A stretch of 42,021 bases of DNA from Bacteroidales bacterium (GTDB taxonomy: Bacteria > Bacteroidota > Bacteroidia > Bacteroidales > P3), in NCBI GenBank assembly GCA_031272705.1, contig JAISTG010000121.1, forward strand, positions 1-42,021, in the 5' to 3' direction. The position numbers and the translations under genes were made by a program. Position 1 is the stretch's first letter, and each line of letters opens with the position of its first letter. Below, in pieces: positions 31,357-40,945 of the stretch. The notes below the pieces were generated by a model. It saw only the letters and a list, made by a program, of their open reading frames with translations, did no database searches and was not told the DNA's origin.

Positions 31357-32793
31357 TTAATTTTTTTCGGGGACTGCTCGGCGCAAACGGGCGACAGGGA
31401 TATTCATCGTTTCTCTGTATTTGGCTATTGTGCGGCGTGCGATGTTGAATCCCCTGTTTTTGAGGATGGAAAGCAACTGTTCGTCGGTCAGGGGTTGCTG
31501 TTTGTCTTCGTTTTCTATGCTTTCGGTAATTATAGCACGGACAGATTCGGTGGAAATCGCCTCTCCGCTGCTGTTAATCATTGAGTTAGAGAAAAAATGT
31601 CTCAGTTTGAACGTACCGAAATGCGTTTGTACATATTTATTATTCACGACCCGCGAAACGGTTGAAAGGTCTAATCCGATTTTCTCGGAGATGTCTATAA
31701 GTTTCATTGGTTTGAGTTTGGAAACATCGCCTTTCAGGAAGTAATCTCCTTGAAAATCAATGATTGACTGCATAGTTACGGTCAGCGTGTCTTCCCTTCG
31801 TTCCAACGCATCAATGAATATTTTTGCCGAATCCAACTTTGTTTTTATAAACTTAATGGTTTCGCTGTTGGTTTTGCGGTCTTGCGACAAATTAACCAGC
31901 ATATTTTGATAGAAAGTGTTGAGTTTCAGCCGATGATCATTGACCTTGTTGAGGGTAAATTCCACGATGCCGTTTTGACTCCACAGGATATAATCGGGAA
32001 CTATGGATATTTTGTCCATTAACTCGGGCTGTGTGTTGGCGGGTTTTGGGTTAAGGGCTACGATTTTGCCTATTGCCGCTTTCAATTCGCCCTCGCTGCA
32101 ACCCAATTTCTGCATAATAATTTGGTAATGCTTGTTGGAAAATGCGGAAAAACAGCGAGTAAGGATATTTTTCGCAAGAGAGATTTCATTTTCTCCGTCT
32201 TTCATTCTGTTTATTTGCAGGATGAGGCATTCTTTCAGGTCTCTGGCTGCAATGCCTGCGGGTTCAAACGACTGGATTACAGCAAGTACCTGCTCAATCT
32301 CCCGTTTCGACACCTCCAAATTGTACCTGAAAAGAATATCATCGCATATTGCCTCAAGACTTCGTGCGAGATAACCTGACGAATCCAAGTTTCCAATTAT
32401 TTCATTGCCCATAATTTTCTGTTCATCAGTGAGATTCTGCACACCCAACTGGGATATTAAATCCTCTCTAAAGCCGTTATATGACACGAAAAGGTTATCT
32501 TCGTTACGTTCTTTCTGCCCTTCCTGATGCAATTTGTAGGGAATCTGGTCGTCATCCTGCAAGTAGTCGTCAATATCGTTGATTTCGTTCTCATCATCCT
32601 GCGGTTCGGTCTGTTCATCCGTGTTTTCGGGAATTTGTTCGTCCTCCTCGAGTAAGGGATTTGCTTCGATCTCCTCCTTGATACGCTGTTCCAACGCCAT
32701 AGCAGGAAGTTGTATCAAATTCATCAGTTGAATCTGTATCGCCGTTAGTTTCTGTTGTTGCTTCAAAAGCAGAGTATTACTTAATTTCGCCAT
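31357..32793 (-). CDS. rpoN: RNA polymerase sigma-54 factor
   Basis: A 478-residue sigma-54. Region I is glutamine-rich (LLKQQQKLTAIQIQLMNLIQLPAMALEQRI, split here around residues 8-37) with LEQRIKEEIEANPLLEE. An acidic region II follows (about 45-85). The core-binding and DNA-binding parts include FEPAGIAARDLKECL, LDLSTVSRVVNNKYVQTHFG (helix-turn-helix) and the C-terminal RpoN box ARRTIAKYRE. The ATG at 32793 puts the conserved LSNTLLLKQQQKL at the start. The gene overlaps the end of the GT4 gene by 17 bases; FISUMP, GT4 and rpoN form one minus-strand unit. Confidence 0.94.
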   Translation of the reverse strand: MAKLSNTLLLKQQQKLTAIQIQLMNLIQLPAMALEQRIKEEIEANPLLEEDEQIPENTDEQTEPQDDENEINDIDDYLQDDDQIPYKLHQEGQKERNEDNLFVSYNGFREDLISQLGVQNLTDEQKIMGNEIIGNLDSSGYLARSLEAICDDILFRYNLEVSKREIEQVLAVIQSFEPAGIAARDLKECLILQINRMKDGENEISLAKNILTRCFSAFSNKHYQIIMQKLGCSEGELKAAIGKIVALNPKPANTQPELMDKISIVPDYILWSQNGIVEFTLNKVNDHRLKLNTFYQNMLVNLSQDRKTNSETIKFIKTKLDSAKIFIDALERREDTLTVTMQSIIDFQGDYFLKGDVSKLKPMKLIDISEKIGLDLSTVSRVVNNKYVQTHFGTFKLRHFFSNSMINSSGEAISTESVRAIITESIENEDKQQPLTDEQLLSILKNRGFNIARRTIAKYRETMNIPVARLRRAVPEKN

Positions 32794-33916
32794 AGTATAT
32801 GGAAATAATGTTTGACCATAATTTAGCAGCAGAGGATTCCCAGTTGAAAAGTTGCAGTTGCGTTTTACTTTTCTCAATTAAGGATAGACGCAAATCGGGT
32901 TTGGAGTAGATATTCTGCATAGCCGTTGCGATGGAATCCGTATCTGTCGGCTCACACAGCAGTGCCGCCTCACCGGAAACCTCAGGCATGGAAGTAGTTG
33001 TTGATGTTATTACGGCGGTTTGGGCAGCAAATGCTTCAACTATCGGTATGCCGAAACCTTCAAAGTAACTTACGAAAACCAACGCCAGACTCGCCGCAGC
33101 AATACGGGTTATGCGGTCAGCCTCCAAGCGTCCCGTGAATACCACATCGGCTTTCGACACCATATTATCGTATGCCGTTTCCATATCTGCGTCTTTCCAC
33201 ATCTGCGAACCGATAATCACAAGTTTAACATCGGATTTTGTTCGGTTCTTAAAGGCATCAAATGCTTTGAAAAGGTGTTCCAGATTTTTTCTCTTGTGTA
33301 ACGCTCCAACGAAATAAAAGAAAGGTTTGCCGTTTGTGTATTCCGTTCTGACCTTCTGCCGTTCCGTTTCATCCAAAGGCTTATACGCTTCATTGGGAGC
33401 GTTATATACTACGCTAATTTTGCTTTCCGTCAGTCCGAAAGCCTCTATAATATCTCTGCGACTGAATTCCGAAACGGTGATAAGGCGTGTGCAGTTTTTG
33501 GCAAAGCGAGGGAAGAAATGGAAATAGTACTTCCGCATAACAAAACTTCGTATGAACGAACCGTTATGCCAGAAATTTATATCGTGAATTGTGTTCAAAG
33601 TTGGTATTGAGGGCTTTTGCGGCATCCATCCGTCAGGTGAGAAAAACACATCAACCTTATAGCGTTTCAAATAGAAGGGTAAAAGAATTTCAAAGTAAAT
33701 CCACCACAGCAAAGGGTGGCGTGTGGGCAACGGAATGACGACCGGAGTTACGTTTGATGCGAAAACAAATGACGAATCGTACTTTCTGTCAAAGAAAAAC
33801 ACAAATTCAACATCGGGATGTGCTTTTACGATACGGCTAAGGGTCTCTTTGGCAAAATAACCAATGCCTTCCAAGCGTCCTTTAAGCAATAAACGTGCAT
33901 TAACACCTACTCTCAT
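32777..33916 (-). CDS. glycosyltransferase family 4
   Basis: A 379-residue GT-B glycosyltransferase. Visible: MRVGVNARLLLKGRLEGIGYF at the N terminus (positions 1-21), TLNTIHDINFW, LITVSEFSRRDII, FFYFVGALHKRKNLEHLFKAF (nucleotide-sugar domain) and the EX7E region FEGFGIPIVEAFAAQTAVI. It probably adds a hexose or similar sugar in LPS, O-antigen or capsule assembly. It lies 15 bases after the FISUMP gene and overlaps rpoN. Confidence 0.87.
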   Translation of the reverse strand: MRVGVNARLLLKGRLEGIGYFAKETLSRIVKAHPDVEFVFFFDRKYDSSFVFASNVTPVVIPLPTRHPLLWWIYFEILLPFYLKRYKVDVFFSPDGWMPQKPSIPTLNTIHDINFWHNGSFIRSFVMRKYYFHFFPRFAKNCTRLITVSEFSRRDIIEAFGLTESKISVVYNAPNEAYKPLDETERQKVRTEYTNGKPFFYFVGALHKRKNLEHLFKAFDAFKNRTKSDVKLVIIGSQMWKDADMETAYDNMVSKADVVFTGRLEADRITRIAAASLALVFVSYFEGFGIPIVEAFAAQTAVITSTTTSMPEVSGEAALLCEPTDTDSIATAMQNIYSKPDLRLSLIEKSKTQLQLFNWESSAAKLWSNIISIYYGEIK

Positions 33917-33931
33917 TCCTCTGTTATGTCT

Positions 33932-34669
33932 TTATTTCTTTACACAACGCACCGAGCGACCGAAAACACGGAAACCGTATATTGTTATGTTGGTTGTGAT
34001 GTCGTCCTTGTTGAAATCAATGCAGCCCGATGTCCCTTTGGAAACCGCATCTGCCGCCCAGTAATATCCTCTCGTCCCTATGTGTTGGAAATTTCCGTTA
34101 TAACCGTTGCGTAAGCCCGCTGCGGGCAGCAGTAATTTGCCATGGTCTATATCCAAATAAAAATAACCGCCGGAAGTATATTTTACTTCGTATCCCAAAC
34201 TCAATAATGCCCGCCATTCTGCTGACGTGGGCAGTCTGTAACCGCAAGGGCAGGGGTTATTACGGTCATCCTGTTGCCATAAATCGTAATCGGGGTTGAG
34301 CATCCAGTCATTTGCCTTCTTTTCATCAACTATGAACAGGCTGTTACCTGCTTCGAAGGTCTTTGCAATGGTATAAGTGGTGTCGGCATAGCGTTTTTCG
34401 TGTCCGTCAGTGGCTCTTCCCCACTGGTAAAGGTCTCCCCACGAATCGCTTGAGGCACAATCGGCGGATATTGCCCCCAAATTGCGGTCAAGAAATATCA
34501 AAACACCTGCTTCGGTGCTGATTGGAGGCAACTCATAATAAACAAACTTTCCTTTCTCCGAAAGAATTGGTTTAGTGAAATTCAAATCATAATTTTGCGA
34601 ATGTAGATTCCATCCGAATATTGAACTGAAACTCAATAATAATACCAAAAAACGTACTTTTCTTTGCAT
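33932..34669 (-). CDS. exported FISUMP-domain protein
   Basis: A 245-residue protein with a Sec-type signal (RKVRFLVLLLSFSSIFGWNL, about 3-22). The rest is a Fibrobacter-succinogenes-major-paralogous (FISUMP) domain: VLIFLDRNLGAISADCASSD, WGDLYQWGRATDGHE, NNPCPCGYRLPTSAEWRALL, LLLPAAGLRNGYNGNF, RGYYWAADAV and the ending YGFRVFGRSVRCVK. FISUMP proteins are surface or periplasmic and of unclear biochemical role. The ATG at 34669 is preferred over a TTG nine bases upstream. Promoter TATCTTTG is 22 bases upstream. Confidence 0.85.
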   Translation of the reverse strand: MQRKVRFLVLLLSFSSIFGWNLHSQNYDLNFTKPILSEKGKFVYYELPPISTEAGVLIFLDRNLGAISADCASSDSWGDLYQWGRATDGHEKRYADTTYTIAKTFEAGNSLFIVDEKKANDWMLNPDYDLWQQDDRNNPCPCGYRLPTSAEWRALLSLGYEVKYTSGGYFYLDIDHGKLLLPAAGLRNGYNGNFQHIGTRGYYWAADAVSKGTSGCIDFNKDDITTNITIYGFRVFGRSVRCVKK

Positions 34670-34691
34670 AAATTCCAATTTTTAGAATGAG

Positions 34692-34699
34692 CAAAGATA
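34692..34699 (-). promoter_or_regulatory. -7 box for FISUMP-GT4-rpoN
   Basis: Minus-strand TATCTTTG located 22 bases before the FISUMP ATG; perfect TAnnTTTG. It appears to drive the whole unit through rpoN. Confidence 0.7.
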
Positions 34700-34955
34700 C
34701 TATTTTTTACCGAAATATACATTGAAAACCGATTTTTTTCACAATAAAATTAAATTTTTGTTTTGCGAAGGTATTTTTAACCTGCCGAAACTTTGTTTGA
34801 GTTTTGCCTTATCAATTTTCAGGATGCGTGTCGCACTCACGAGGAAGACTAACGTAAAACAAACCAAAAAAAACATATCAAAAACTAAAAGTATGATTAT
34901 CAAACTATTAAAGAGTGTTCCGAAAGGATTTTGGGTCGTACGGAAAACCGTAAAA

Positions 34956-35010
34956 AACGTTACAGAGAGTTATTGTAACGTTACAGAAAGTTATTGTAAC
35001 GTTACAATAG
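34956..35010. repeat. short 21-bp direct repeat with TGTAACGTTACA palindromes
   Basis: AACGTTACAGAGAGTTATTG then T (34956-34976) is repeated at 34977-34997 with one change, followed by a partial copy to 35010. AACGTTAC cores are 21 bp apart. The surrounding 34700-35093 has an unsupported open frame (see rejected items) and otherwise no recognisable feature. Confidence 0.8.
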
Positions 35011-35093
35011 CGATAAAAAACGGACTTTTTAGATTTTATAATATAATATATACTAATAATAATTTAATATAAATAACAAAAAATATAACAGAT

Positions 35094-35237
35094 ATGGGAC
35101 ATAATGCAGATTGGATCCCTACAAGGGAATTAGAGTTTAAGGCGTGGGTTAATAACTTCATTACGAAGTTATCAGTCTATAAAACTACGCTCGGAATTAC
35201 AAATCAAAGTAATGTTATCGGAATTTTATTGAATTAA
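35094..35237 (+). pseudogene. truncated N-terminal remnant of a Bacteroidota hypothetical family (47 codons)
   Basis: An ATG frame reads MGHNADWIPTRELEFKAW, then VNNFITKLSVYKTTLGITNQ and stops at TAA 35235-35237 after NVIGILLN. The start (M-x-HNADWIP-x(3)-EF-x-W-x-NF) matches, from memory, the N terminus of a larger Bacteroidota protein family of unknown function. There the domain continues well beyond 47 residues, and I find no continuation in another frame. It could be a decayed gene or a small expressed protein. A weak hairpin (AGACA 35251, TGTCT 35264) followed by Ts lies just downstream. Confidence 0.55.
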
Positions 35238-35358
35238 AAGATTTGGTTATAGACAATTTAAGGTGTCTTTTTTACCTTGTTTTTCGGTTGCATTTGTTTA
35301 TTTATGAAAATTTATTTGGTAAAGGATTATGAAGGAGTAGCAGCCTCACTTTTGTCTA

Positions 35359-38300
35359 TTAAGCCAATTCAGGTAGAATTATCTGTTCGTTGGTTTCGCC
35401 AATAAGCCATAAATAAGCAGATATATTCACGTAACCCATACGAGATAACAACGTTGCATAATGAGAAATTTGCTCCCTGTATTCGTTGATATGTGTTTGC
35501 GAAAGTGAAAACTTGTAATCCACAATTATAATCTCTTTTTCCCCAATCATTACTCTATCCGGACGATAAGTTTTAGGTTTATTATTCTCGTCTAACGTCA
35601 ATAACGGCTGCTCTATGAGGGTTTTATATTTTCCGGAAAACCAAAGAAACGAATCCGTTTTAGCAAACATAGCCTCTAATGTTGTATTCAATTCCGCCTT
35701 CTTTTCCGCCGAAAGGTCATATTCAACGGATACTTCATTTATCGCCTTGTCCTTATCTTCTTTCGTTATAATCAACGACATCAAACGATGTAAAAGATTA
35801 CCCCTTGCCAAAGAAGGCGACAGGGATTGAGCGGAAAAATACTGCCGTGCATTGTCGGAAAGAGCCATCATAACCTTATTATAGCCTAATTTGAGAGGTA
35901 AAGTATGTGTTTCCTGCGTTGGAGATTTTGGTTTTTGTGCAGGCAAATTTCCTATTACAAACTGTTCATCCCCTTCCTCTCTATCCTCTTCCGAATCATA
36001 ATTAGATAGAAAAAAGTCATAAAGCAGGTCGGCAACATTTGTATATCCGTCCTTATTCTGCGGAGGTTCTGCCAGCAAAGACAAACAATCCTTCGCTCTT
36101 GTGAGGGCAACATAAAGAAGATTTGTGTTATCCATCTCCTGAGCATAGGCTTCTTTTTCCGCATCTTCCGCATAAAGAGTACTTTCCAAACTTTTAAGAC
36201 TCGCTGAAAATATCTTAACATCCCCAATGCCTTTCGTATTTTCTACCCACAGCATTTCGCCTTTTTTTATCAGTTTCCAGTCGCAATAAGGTACAATAAC
36301 AACAGGATATTCAAGTCCTTTTGCCTTATGAATGGTTGTCAGTTGAAGGCTTTTTTTGCGTTGAGAGGCTGAAATATTTTGATATTGAAGGTCGGTTTCC
36401 CAATAAGAAAGAAAGTTTTCCAAATTGGAACCTTTTTGTTCCGCATACAACAAAACCTTATCATAAAACGCCGTAACGAAAGAAGAATCATTATTAACAT
36501 TCAGTTTTTCGGCAATGGAGAAAGCAATTTCCAACAGAGGTTTGTCCTTTATCTGCCGCAAAGACTCCAAATAATCATTGATGAATAAACCATTTTCGTC
36601 CCGTTGAAGCCAGAAATCAACATCTTCATTCCTTTGAGCCAGAAGCCAAGAAAGAGCAATGGTATTCCGTTTATCGTCAATAAATTTCATAGCATTGACC
36701 ATAATCAGCACGTCTTGAGAGGCAGAAAAAGCAAACGCTTCGTCGGAAATGGGGTTATAAGGCACGCCATTATGAGTACGATCTTTTAGAAAATCGGCTA
36801 TGATAGAAATCTTTTCGTTGCTGCGAGAGAGAATAACCATATCGTCAAGTTGGTATCCGTTATCCAGATAATAATCTATTTCCCGTTGCAGATGTTCGTT
36901 CATATTGATGGTTTTATCCTCTCCTTTCGGTGTTTGAACGAAGGATGCACGAACCAAACCGTCTTCTTTTTGGGGATTTTGTATTAGATTTTGTGCTATG
37001 GAAGGGTCTTTTTGTTGATACGTTTTCTTGAAAAGAGCGTTATTAAAATCCACAATGTTTCTGCCCGTTCGCCAGTTATCTTCCAGCAATATGGTACGAG
37101 GATACAACCCAAAAGAGAAGTTTTTATCGTTATTTATCAGCCCGTTAAGCATTGACCAGTCGCCTTCGTTCCATCTGTAAATAGCCTGTTTTACATCACC
37201 AAAGATAAAAACATCGTTACCGTTTGACAGACATTCCTGTAAAAGAAGCCGAAAATTACGCCACGATAACACCGAAGTATCCTGAAATTCATCAATCATT
37301 ATATGTTTGAATCTTGCCCCTGTCTTCTCGTAAATGAAACTTATGTCATCGGGATCCGTAACCATATCCGCCAACAATGCAGGGGTATCACGCAGGACAA
37401 ACATACTATCTTCCTTTAATAATTCCGCTTTTTCCGTTGCAATATATTTAAGAAGTCCCGTTTGATATATCCTGTTTAAGACACAACATTGAGTAAAAAA
37501 CAGTCTGTAAGGCTCTGAAAACAACTCATTTATTCGTCCATATAGCGGCATCAATTCGGCTTTTATGATAGATTCTTTGTCCGAATTTAAGGCGTCCTTT
37601 TTGAGCCATACGCTTATATCTTCGGCGGCTCCTTCCTTGAAAAGAGAGTCATTATTTGCTCTGTTAAAGTGGATTAGACGGTCAAACTTTGAATATATTC
37701 CTCTGTTTTGTCCCTTAAAATCGGTTGCATCAAAGCCGTAATTGCTGCAGATATTCTTGATTTCTCTGCCGTACTTATTCACTTTTTCAATGAAGATATT
37801 GGTCTCTTTCAACAGTTTTTGGGCAGTTTCCAAGAGACGATTTACGTCAAGTGAAGGGTCGTTAATGTTCTCTTTTACAACGGATTTATGCAGATTTTGA
37901 TTTGCAAAATGAACCAAAGTATTCTCCAAATTCCATCTTTCTCCGTTTTCAATCCGTTCATTTATGAAAAGAGTAAGCCAGTTTTTCAGTTGAGGATTAG
38001 CGTTATTTTCCACAGAATCAAGCAGATTTTTCACCGCTTGTTTGGTGTAATCCTTGTCGTCAAGCAGCAGATTGAAGTAGGAACTTACCCCAATTTCCCT
38101 CGCAAGATTCCGCAAAATGCGTTGAAAAAAGGTGTCTATTGTTTCAACATAAAAGTTTGAATAATCGTGAATTATGTTCATTAGAGCCTCAAAAGCGTTG
38201 GTTTTTATTGCCTGATGAGAGAAACCTTTTGCCGAAATTTTGTTAAGATATTGCTGTACATTCGGGCTTTCCCACGCCAAACCTTTCAGCACTTCAAGTA

Positions 38301-38460
38301 TCCTTTCCTTCATTTCCAGCGTTGCTTTGTTGGTAAATGTAACGGCGAGAATGTTTTTGTAGGCACGGGGATTGGCGATGAGTAACGAAATATATTCCGA
38401 AACTAATGAAAAAGTTTTGCCGCTTCCTGCTGAAGCAGAATAGATTATGGTATTTGACAT
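35359..38460 (-). CDS. UvrD-like helicase with C-terminal RecB-type nuclease (AddA/RecB-like)
   Basis: A 1033-residue superfamily-1 helicase-nuclease for DNA double-strand break processing. Helicase motifs in order: Walker A SASAGSGKT (8-16), TFTNKATLEMKER (motif Ia), IMIDEFQDTS (Walker B), FGDVKQAIYRWNEGDW (III), LTTIHKAKGLEYPVVIVPY (V) and LLYVALTRAKDCL (VI). The C terminus carries a PD-(D/E)XK nuclease: TYRPDRVMIGEKEIIIVDYKFS with the D...DYK active site. In this phylum such proteins usually pair with an AddB-like partner; none adjoins it. Own promoter at 38500. Confidence 0.9.
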   Translation of the reverse strand: MSNTIIYSASAGSGKTFSLVSEYISLLIANPRAYKNILAVTFTNKATLEMKERILEVLKGLAWESPNVQQYLNKISAKGFSHQAIKTNAFEALMNIIHDYSNFYVETIDTFFQRILRNLAREIGVSSYFNLLLDDKDYTKQAVKNLLDSVENNANPQLKNWLTLFINERIENGERWNLENTLVHFANQNLHKSVVKENINDPSLDVNRLLETAQKLLKETNIFIEKVNKYGREIKNICSNYGFDATDFKGQNRGIYSKFDRLIHFNRANNDSLFKEGAAEDISVWLKKDALNSDKESIIKAELMPLYGRINELFSEPYRLFFTQCCVLNRIYQTGLLKYIATEKAELLKEDSMFVLRDTPALLADMVTDPDDISFIYEKTGARFKHIMIDEFQDTSVLSWRNFRLLLQECLSNGNDVFIFGDVKQAIYRWNEGDWSMLNGLINNDKNFSFGLYPRTILLEDNWRTGRNIVDFNNALFKKTYQQKDPSIAQNLIQNPQKEDGLVRASFVQTPKGEDKTINMNEHLQREIDYYLDNGYQLDDMVILSRSNEKISIIADFLKDRTHNGVPYNPISDEAFAFSASQDVLIMVNAMKFIDDKRNTIALSWLLAQRNEDVDFWLQRDENGLFINDYLESLRQIKDKPLLEIAFSIAEKLNVNNDSSFVTAFYDKVLLYAEQKGSNLENFLSYWETDLQYQNISASQRKKSLQLTTIHKAKGLEYPVVIVPYCDWKLIKKGEMLWVENTKGIGDVKIFSASLKSLESTLYAEDAEKEAYAQEMDNTNLLYVALTRAKDCLSLLAEPPQNKDGYTNVADLLYDFFLSNYDSEEDREEGDEQFVIGNLPAQKPKSPTQETHTLPLKLGYNKVMMALSDNARQYFSAQSLSPSLARGNLLHRLMSLIITKEDKDKAINEVSVEYDLSAEKKAELNTTLEAMFAKTDSFLWFSGKYKTLIEQPLLTLDENNKPKTYRPDRVMIGEKEIIIVDYKFSLSQTHINEYREQISHYATLLSRMGYVNISAYLWLIGETNEQIILPELA

Positions 38461-38499
38461 GTTGATTTTTTTTATCTTAAAACTGCTGATTTATGCCTG

Positions 38500-38507
38500 C
38501 AAAAATA
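38500..38507 (-). promoter_or_regulatory. -7 box for the helicase-nuclease gene
   Basis: Minus-strand TATTTTTG fits TAnnTTTG, 39 bases before the ATG at 38460. The -33 is not clear. Confidence 0.5.
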
Positions 38508-38585
38508 CGTAATTTTCGTTGATAAAATGCGAGTTTCAAATGCAATTTGTAAGTATTTGTAAATCAATATCTTTGATTTTGTGTT

Positions 38586-38745
38586 GGAATATCGGTCATT
38601 TTGACCCTGCATATCAGTAGTGTTTATGTACTCAAGTCTATAGTTTTGCTACCCCAATATCAGTCATTTGACACCCCAATATCAGTCATTTGACACCCTA
38701 ATATCAGTCATTTGACACCCCAATATCAGTCATTTGATACCCTAA
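38586..38745. repeat. 22-bp tandem array with TCAGTCATTTGA cores
   Basis: A 22-bp unit, CCCCAATATC followed by AGTCATTTGACA, is repeated four times at 38652, 38674, 38696 and 38718 with single-base changes. Two degenerate copies of the ATATC motif precede it at 38589 and 38611, also 22 bp apart. It fills the gap between the helicase-nuclease promoter and the stop of the small membrane protein gene. The period is not a multiple of three, so it is not coding. Confidence 0.92.
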
Positions 38746-38772
38746 CTTCTTTCAAACCTTATTATCAATGAG

Positions 38773-39117
38773 TTACAGTTTATTTGCCAATTTCCTTTCT
38801 ATTGAGAAAAAATAAAGAAAAGGTGCAATCGGAACAGGGGTTATTATAGGGAAATTTCTGAGCGAGTTCTCATTAAATATGCCGTAAGAAGATAAAATAC
38901 ATAGGAGCAATCCGACACCAACAAAGACCCCAAAACAGATTTTAGTTGCCAAAAGTTTCTTCGCAATTTGCCTGTAATATCGTTTAAGATTGTCGGTGTT
39001 ATCCGTAGATTTAAGGATATATTTCACTCGTAATTCCGCCATAATCAAAGGAATACTCAAACAGATTACATATATAATTATCAGTAAATGTACGTGACTG
39101 TATATCTTTTCTATCAT
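38773..39117 (-). CDS. small membrane protein of unknown function
   Basis: A 114-residue hydrophobic protein. The span MIEKIYSHVHLLIIIYVICL and on to residue 27 is the first membrane segment; CFGVFVGVGLLLCILSSYGI (about 62-81) is the second, with a hydrophobic patch near FPIITPVPIAPFLYFFS. A polar, basic loop with KRYYRQIAKK lies between. No family is recognised. The ATG at 39117 is 27 bases after the rlmB stop; a TTG at 39141 is possible. Last gene of the atoD operon. Confidence 0.6.
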   Translation of the reverse strand: MIEKIYSHVHLLIIIYVICLSIPLIMAELRVKYILKSTDNTDNLKRYYRQIAKKLLATKICFGVFVGVGLLLCILSSYGIFNENSLRNFPIITPVPIAPFLYFFSIERKLANKL

Positions 39118-39143
39118 TGTCTGCGGTATTTTCGGATGCAATA

Positions 39144-39878
39144 TCAGTTTCTTTGTCGTAAAACTTCGTAAATAATGATGCCCGCAGCCACCGAAACATT
39201 TAAGGAAGATATGGCATCATTGACCGGAATTGAAACCTGTTTGCGGGCAAGTTTAAGTATATCGGGGTCAATACCTTTGTCCTCCGACCCCAAAATAACA
39301 GCCAAAGGTTCATTGCCATTGAGCGATGTGTAGTTGTCTTTTGCCTTTTCTGTGGCACAGATTGTGGTGATTCCCTCCTGATGAAGGGTGTGAATTGTGG
39401 TTTTTAAGTTGTCTGTTTTCACCACAGGAACTTTCAAAAGTCCTCCTGCAGAGGTCTTTATAGCGTCTTCATTTATCCTCGCCGCACCCCACGAAGGTAT
39501 GATTATGGCATCCACATTCGCCGCTGCTGCAGTACGGGCTATGGCTCCGAAGTTACGAACATCGGTTATTTTATCTAACAAAAGGAAGAATGCAGGGCTA
39601 TTTTTCTGCTTCAAATCCAATAGAATATCGTCCAAATCGGCATAAACAATCTCCGAAATATAAGCCACAACTCCCTGATGATTTCCTTTAATAATGGCGT
39701 TAAGACGATTGACAGGGACGTATTGCGGACGGATATTTGCCCTTTTTAATTCCTGTTTAAGTTCCTGTATCAGCACGCCTTGCAGGGAATCCTGCAACAG
39801 AATTTTATCTATATTCACCTTGCTTTTCAGGGCTTCAAGCACCGGTCTTATGCCGTAAATGACCTTTGTTTTATTCAT
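39144..39878 (-). CDS. rlmB: 23S rRNA (guanosine-2'-O)-methyltransferase, RlmB-type
   Basis: A 244-residue SpoU-family enzyme that methylates the 2'-O of G2251 in 23S rRNA. The N-terminal substrate-binding region ([20 protein letters not shown]) precedes SpoU motif 1 ([20 protein letters not shown]), motif 2 ([13 protein letters not shown]) and motif 3 ([26 protein letters not shown]), whose knot loop binds SAM. Its ATG overlaps the end of lolD by eight bases. Confidence 0.9.
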   Translation of the reverse strand: MNKTKVIYGIRPVLEALKSKVNIDKILLQDSLQGVLIQELKQELKRANIRPQYVPVNRLNAIIKGNHQGVVAYISEIVYADLDDILLDLKQKNSPAFFLLLDKITDVRNFGAIARTAAAANVDAIIIPSWGAARINEDAIKTSAGGLLKVPVVKTDNLKTTIHTLHQEGITTICATEKAKDNYTSLNGNEPLAVILGSEDKGIDPDILKLARKQVSIPVNDAISSLNVSVAAGIIIYEVLRQRN

Positions 39879-40524
39879 ATATCTGTCCGTCTTTTATGGT
39901 TATTATCCTGTCACTCAGTCGAGCCAACTGCTCGTTATGGGTTACAATCATTATGGTTTGTCCCAATTCCTTACGCAATTCAAGGAAGAGATTGTGGAGT
40001 TCTTTGGCGTTATGTGTATCAAGATTTCCGCTCGGTTCATCGGCTAAAAGCACGCTTGGCTCATTGATTAAGGCTCTTGCTACGGCTACTCGTTGCTGTT
40101 CTCCACCCGAAAGTTCGCCGGGTTTGTGGTTTTCTCTTGCCGAAAGTCCGAGCCGATTAAGCAAATCTTTGGCTTTTTTTTCGGCTTCCTTGCGTTTAAT
40201 TCCGCCTATTAAAGCAGGTATCATTACGTTTTCCATTGCTGTAAATTCGGCGAGAAGGTGATGAAATTGATACACAAATCCAATCTCTTTATTGCGAAAT
40301 TCCGATAAAGTTTTATCCTTCATAGTGCTTGTATCCTTGCCGTTTATGATTACTTTTCCGTTATCTGCACGGTCAAGAGTACCTGTTATCTGTAACAAAG
40401 TCGTTTTTCCCGCACCCGAAGCACCCACAATAGACACCATTTCTCCTTTGGAAACATGCAGAGAAATGCCCTTCAATACGATAAGAGTTCCGTAAGATTT
40501 TGATACATTTTCTATCCGTATCAT
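39871..40524 (-). CDS. ABC transporter ATP-binding protein, LolD-like
   Basis: A 217-residue ATPase with Walker [10 protein letters not shown] (about residue 36), Q-loop [18 protein letters not shown], signature [15 protein letters not shown], Walker [14 protein letters not shown] and an H-loop His in IVTHNE. FQFHHLLxEFTAxENVMxP is the LolD/MacB subgroup pattern, so it may energise lipoprotein release or an antimicrobial exporter. No permease gene adjoins it. The ATG at 40524 gives [12 protein letters not shown], the usual start, and is four bases after the kal stop. Confidence 0.85.
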   Translation of the reverse strand: MIRIENVSKSYGTLIVLKGISLHVSKGEMVSIVGASGAGKTTLLQITGTLDRADNGKVIINGKDTSTMKDKTLSEFRNKEIGFVYQFHHLLAEFTAMENVMIPALIGGIKRKEAEKKAKDLLNRLGLSARENHKPGELSGGEQQRVAVARALINEPSVLLADEPSGNLDTHNAKELHNLFLELRKELGQTIMIVTHNEQLARLSDRIITIKDGQIYE

Positions 40525-40528
40525 TTCT

Positions 40529-40921
40529 TTAATGTGTGTTCCGCTGGCAGTTTTTCGGTACAACGCAAGTGCCGCTTGCTCTGCATACAACTATCGGTTC
40601 AGCCAATACATCAGCCGCCGAAGCCGATATATCGGTACGAGGAGCGATAACTTTCCGTGCTTCAAACTTCATTTTGCGGGAAGAATTGCCGATATGTACA
40701 ATTTCACCTGTTGCTTCTATGTAGTCTCCTGCATAGACTGGAGCAAGAAATTCCACATTATCATAAGCACAGAATAATCCTTCATCACCGTCATTTATAA
40801 TCAAAAGTTCCGTCGCAACGTCCCCAAACAGATTTAACATTCTTGCACCATCTACGAGGTTTCCGCCGTAATGAGCATCGTGACTGCTCATTCTCATTCT
40901 TATCAATGATTTAATTGCCAT
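40529..40921 (-). CDS. kal: 3-aminobutyryl-CoA ammonia-lyase-like hotdog protein
   Basis: A 130-residue single-domain hotdog protein. [20 protein letters not shown] (about 8-27) then [32 protein letters not shown] and [19 protein letters not shown] are segments I recall from Kal, which deaminates L-3-aminobutyryl-CoA to crotonyl-CoA in lysine fermentation. The neighbouring CoA-transferase subunit gene fits that pathway. A generic acyl-CoA thioesterase is the main alternative. It lies 24 bases after atoD and four before lolD. Confidence 0.75.
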   Translation of the reverse strand: MAIKSLIRMRMSSHDAHYGGNLVDGARMLNLFGDVATELLIINDGDEGLFCAYDNVEFLAPVYAGDYIEATGEIVHIGNSSRKMKFEARKVIAPRTDISASAADVLAEPIVVCRASGTCVVPKNCQRNTH

Positions 40922-40945
40922 AGGTTTTATCTCTTTTTTGTTTTG

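Noticed and set aside
34722-35072. 116-residue plus-strand open frame
   Set aside because: Low complexity, a repeat-derived NVTESYCNVTESYC segment, no family resemblance and no good start or promoter. It appears to be created by the 21-bp repeat and A/T-rich sequence.
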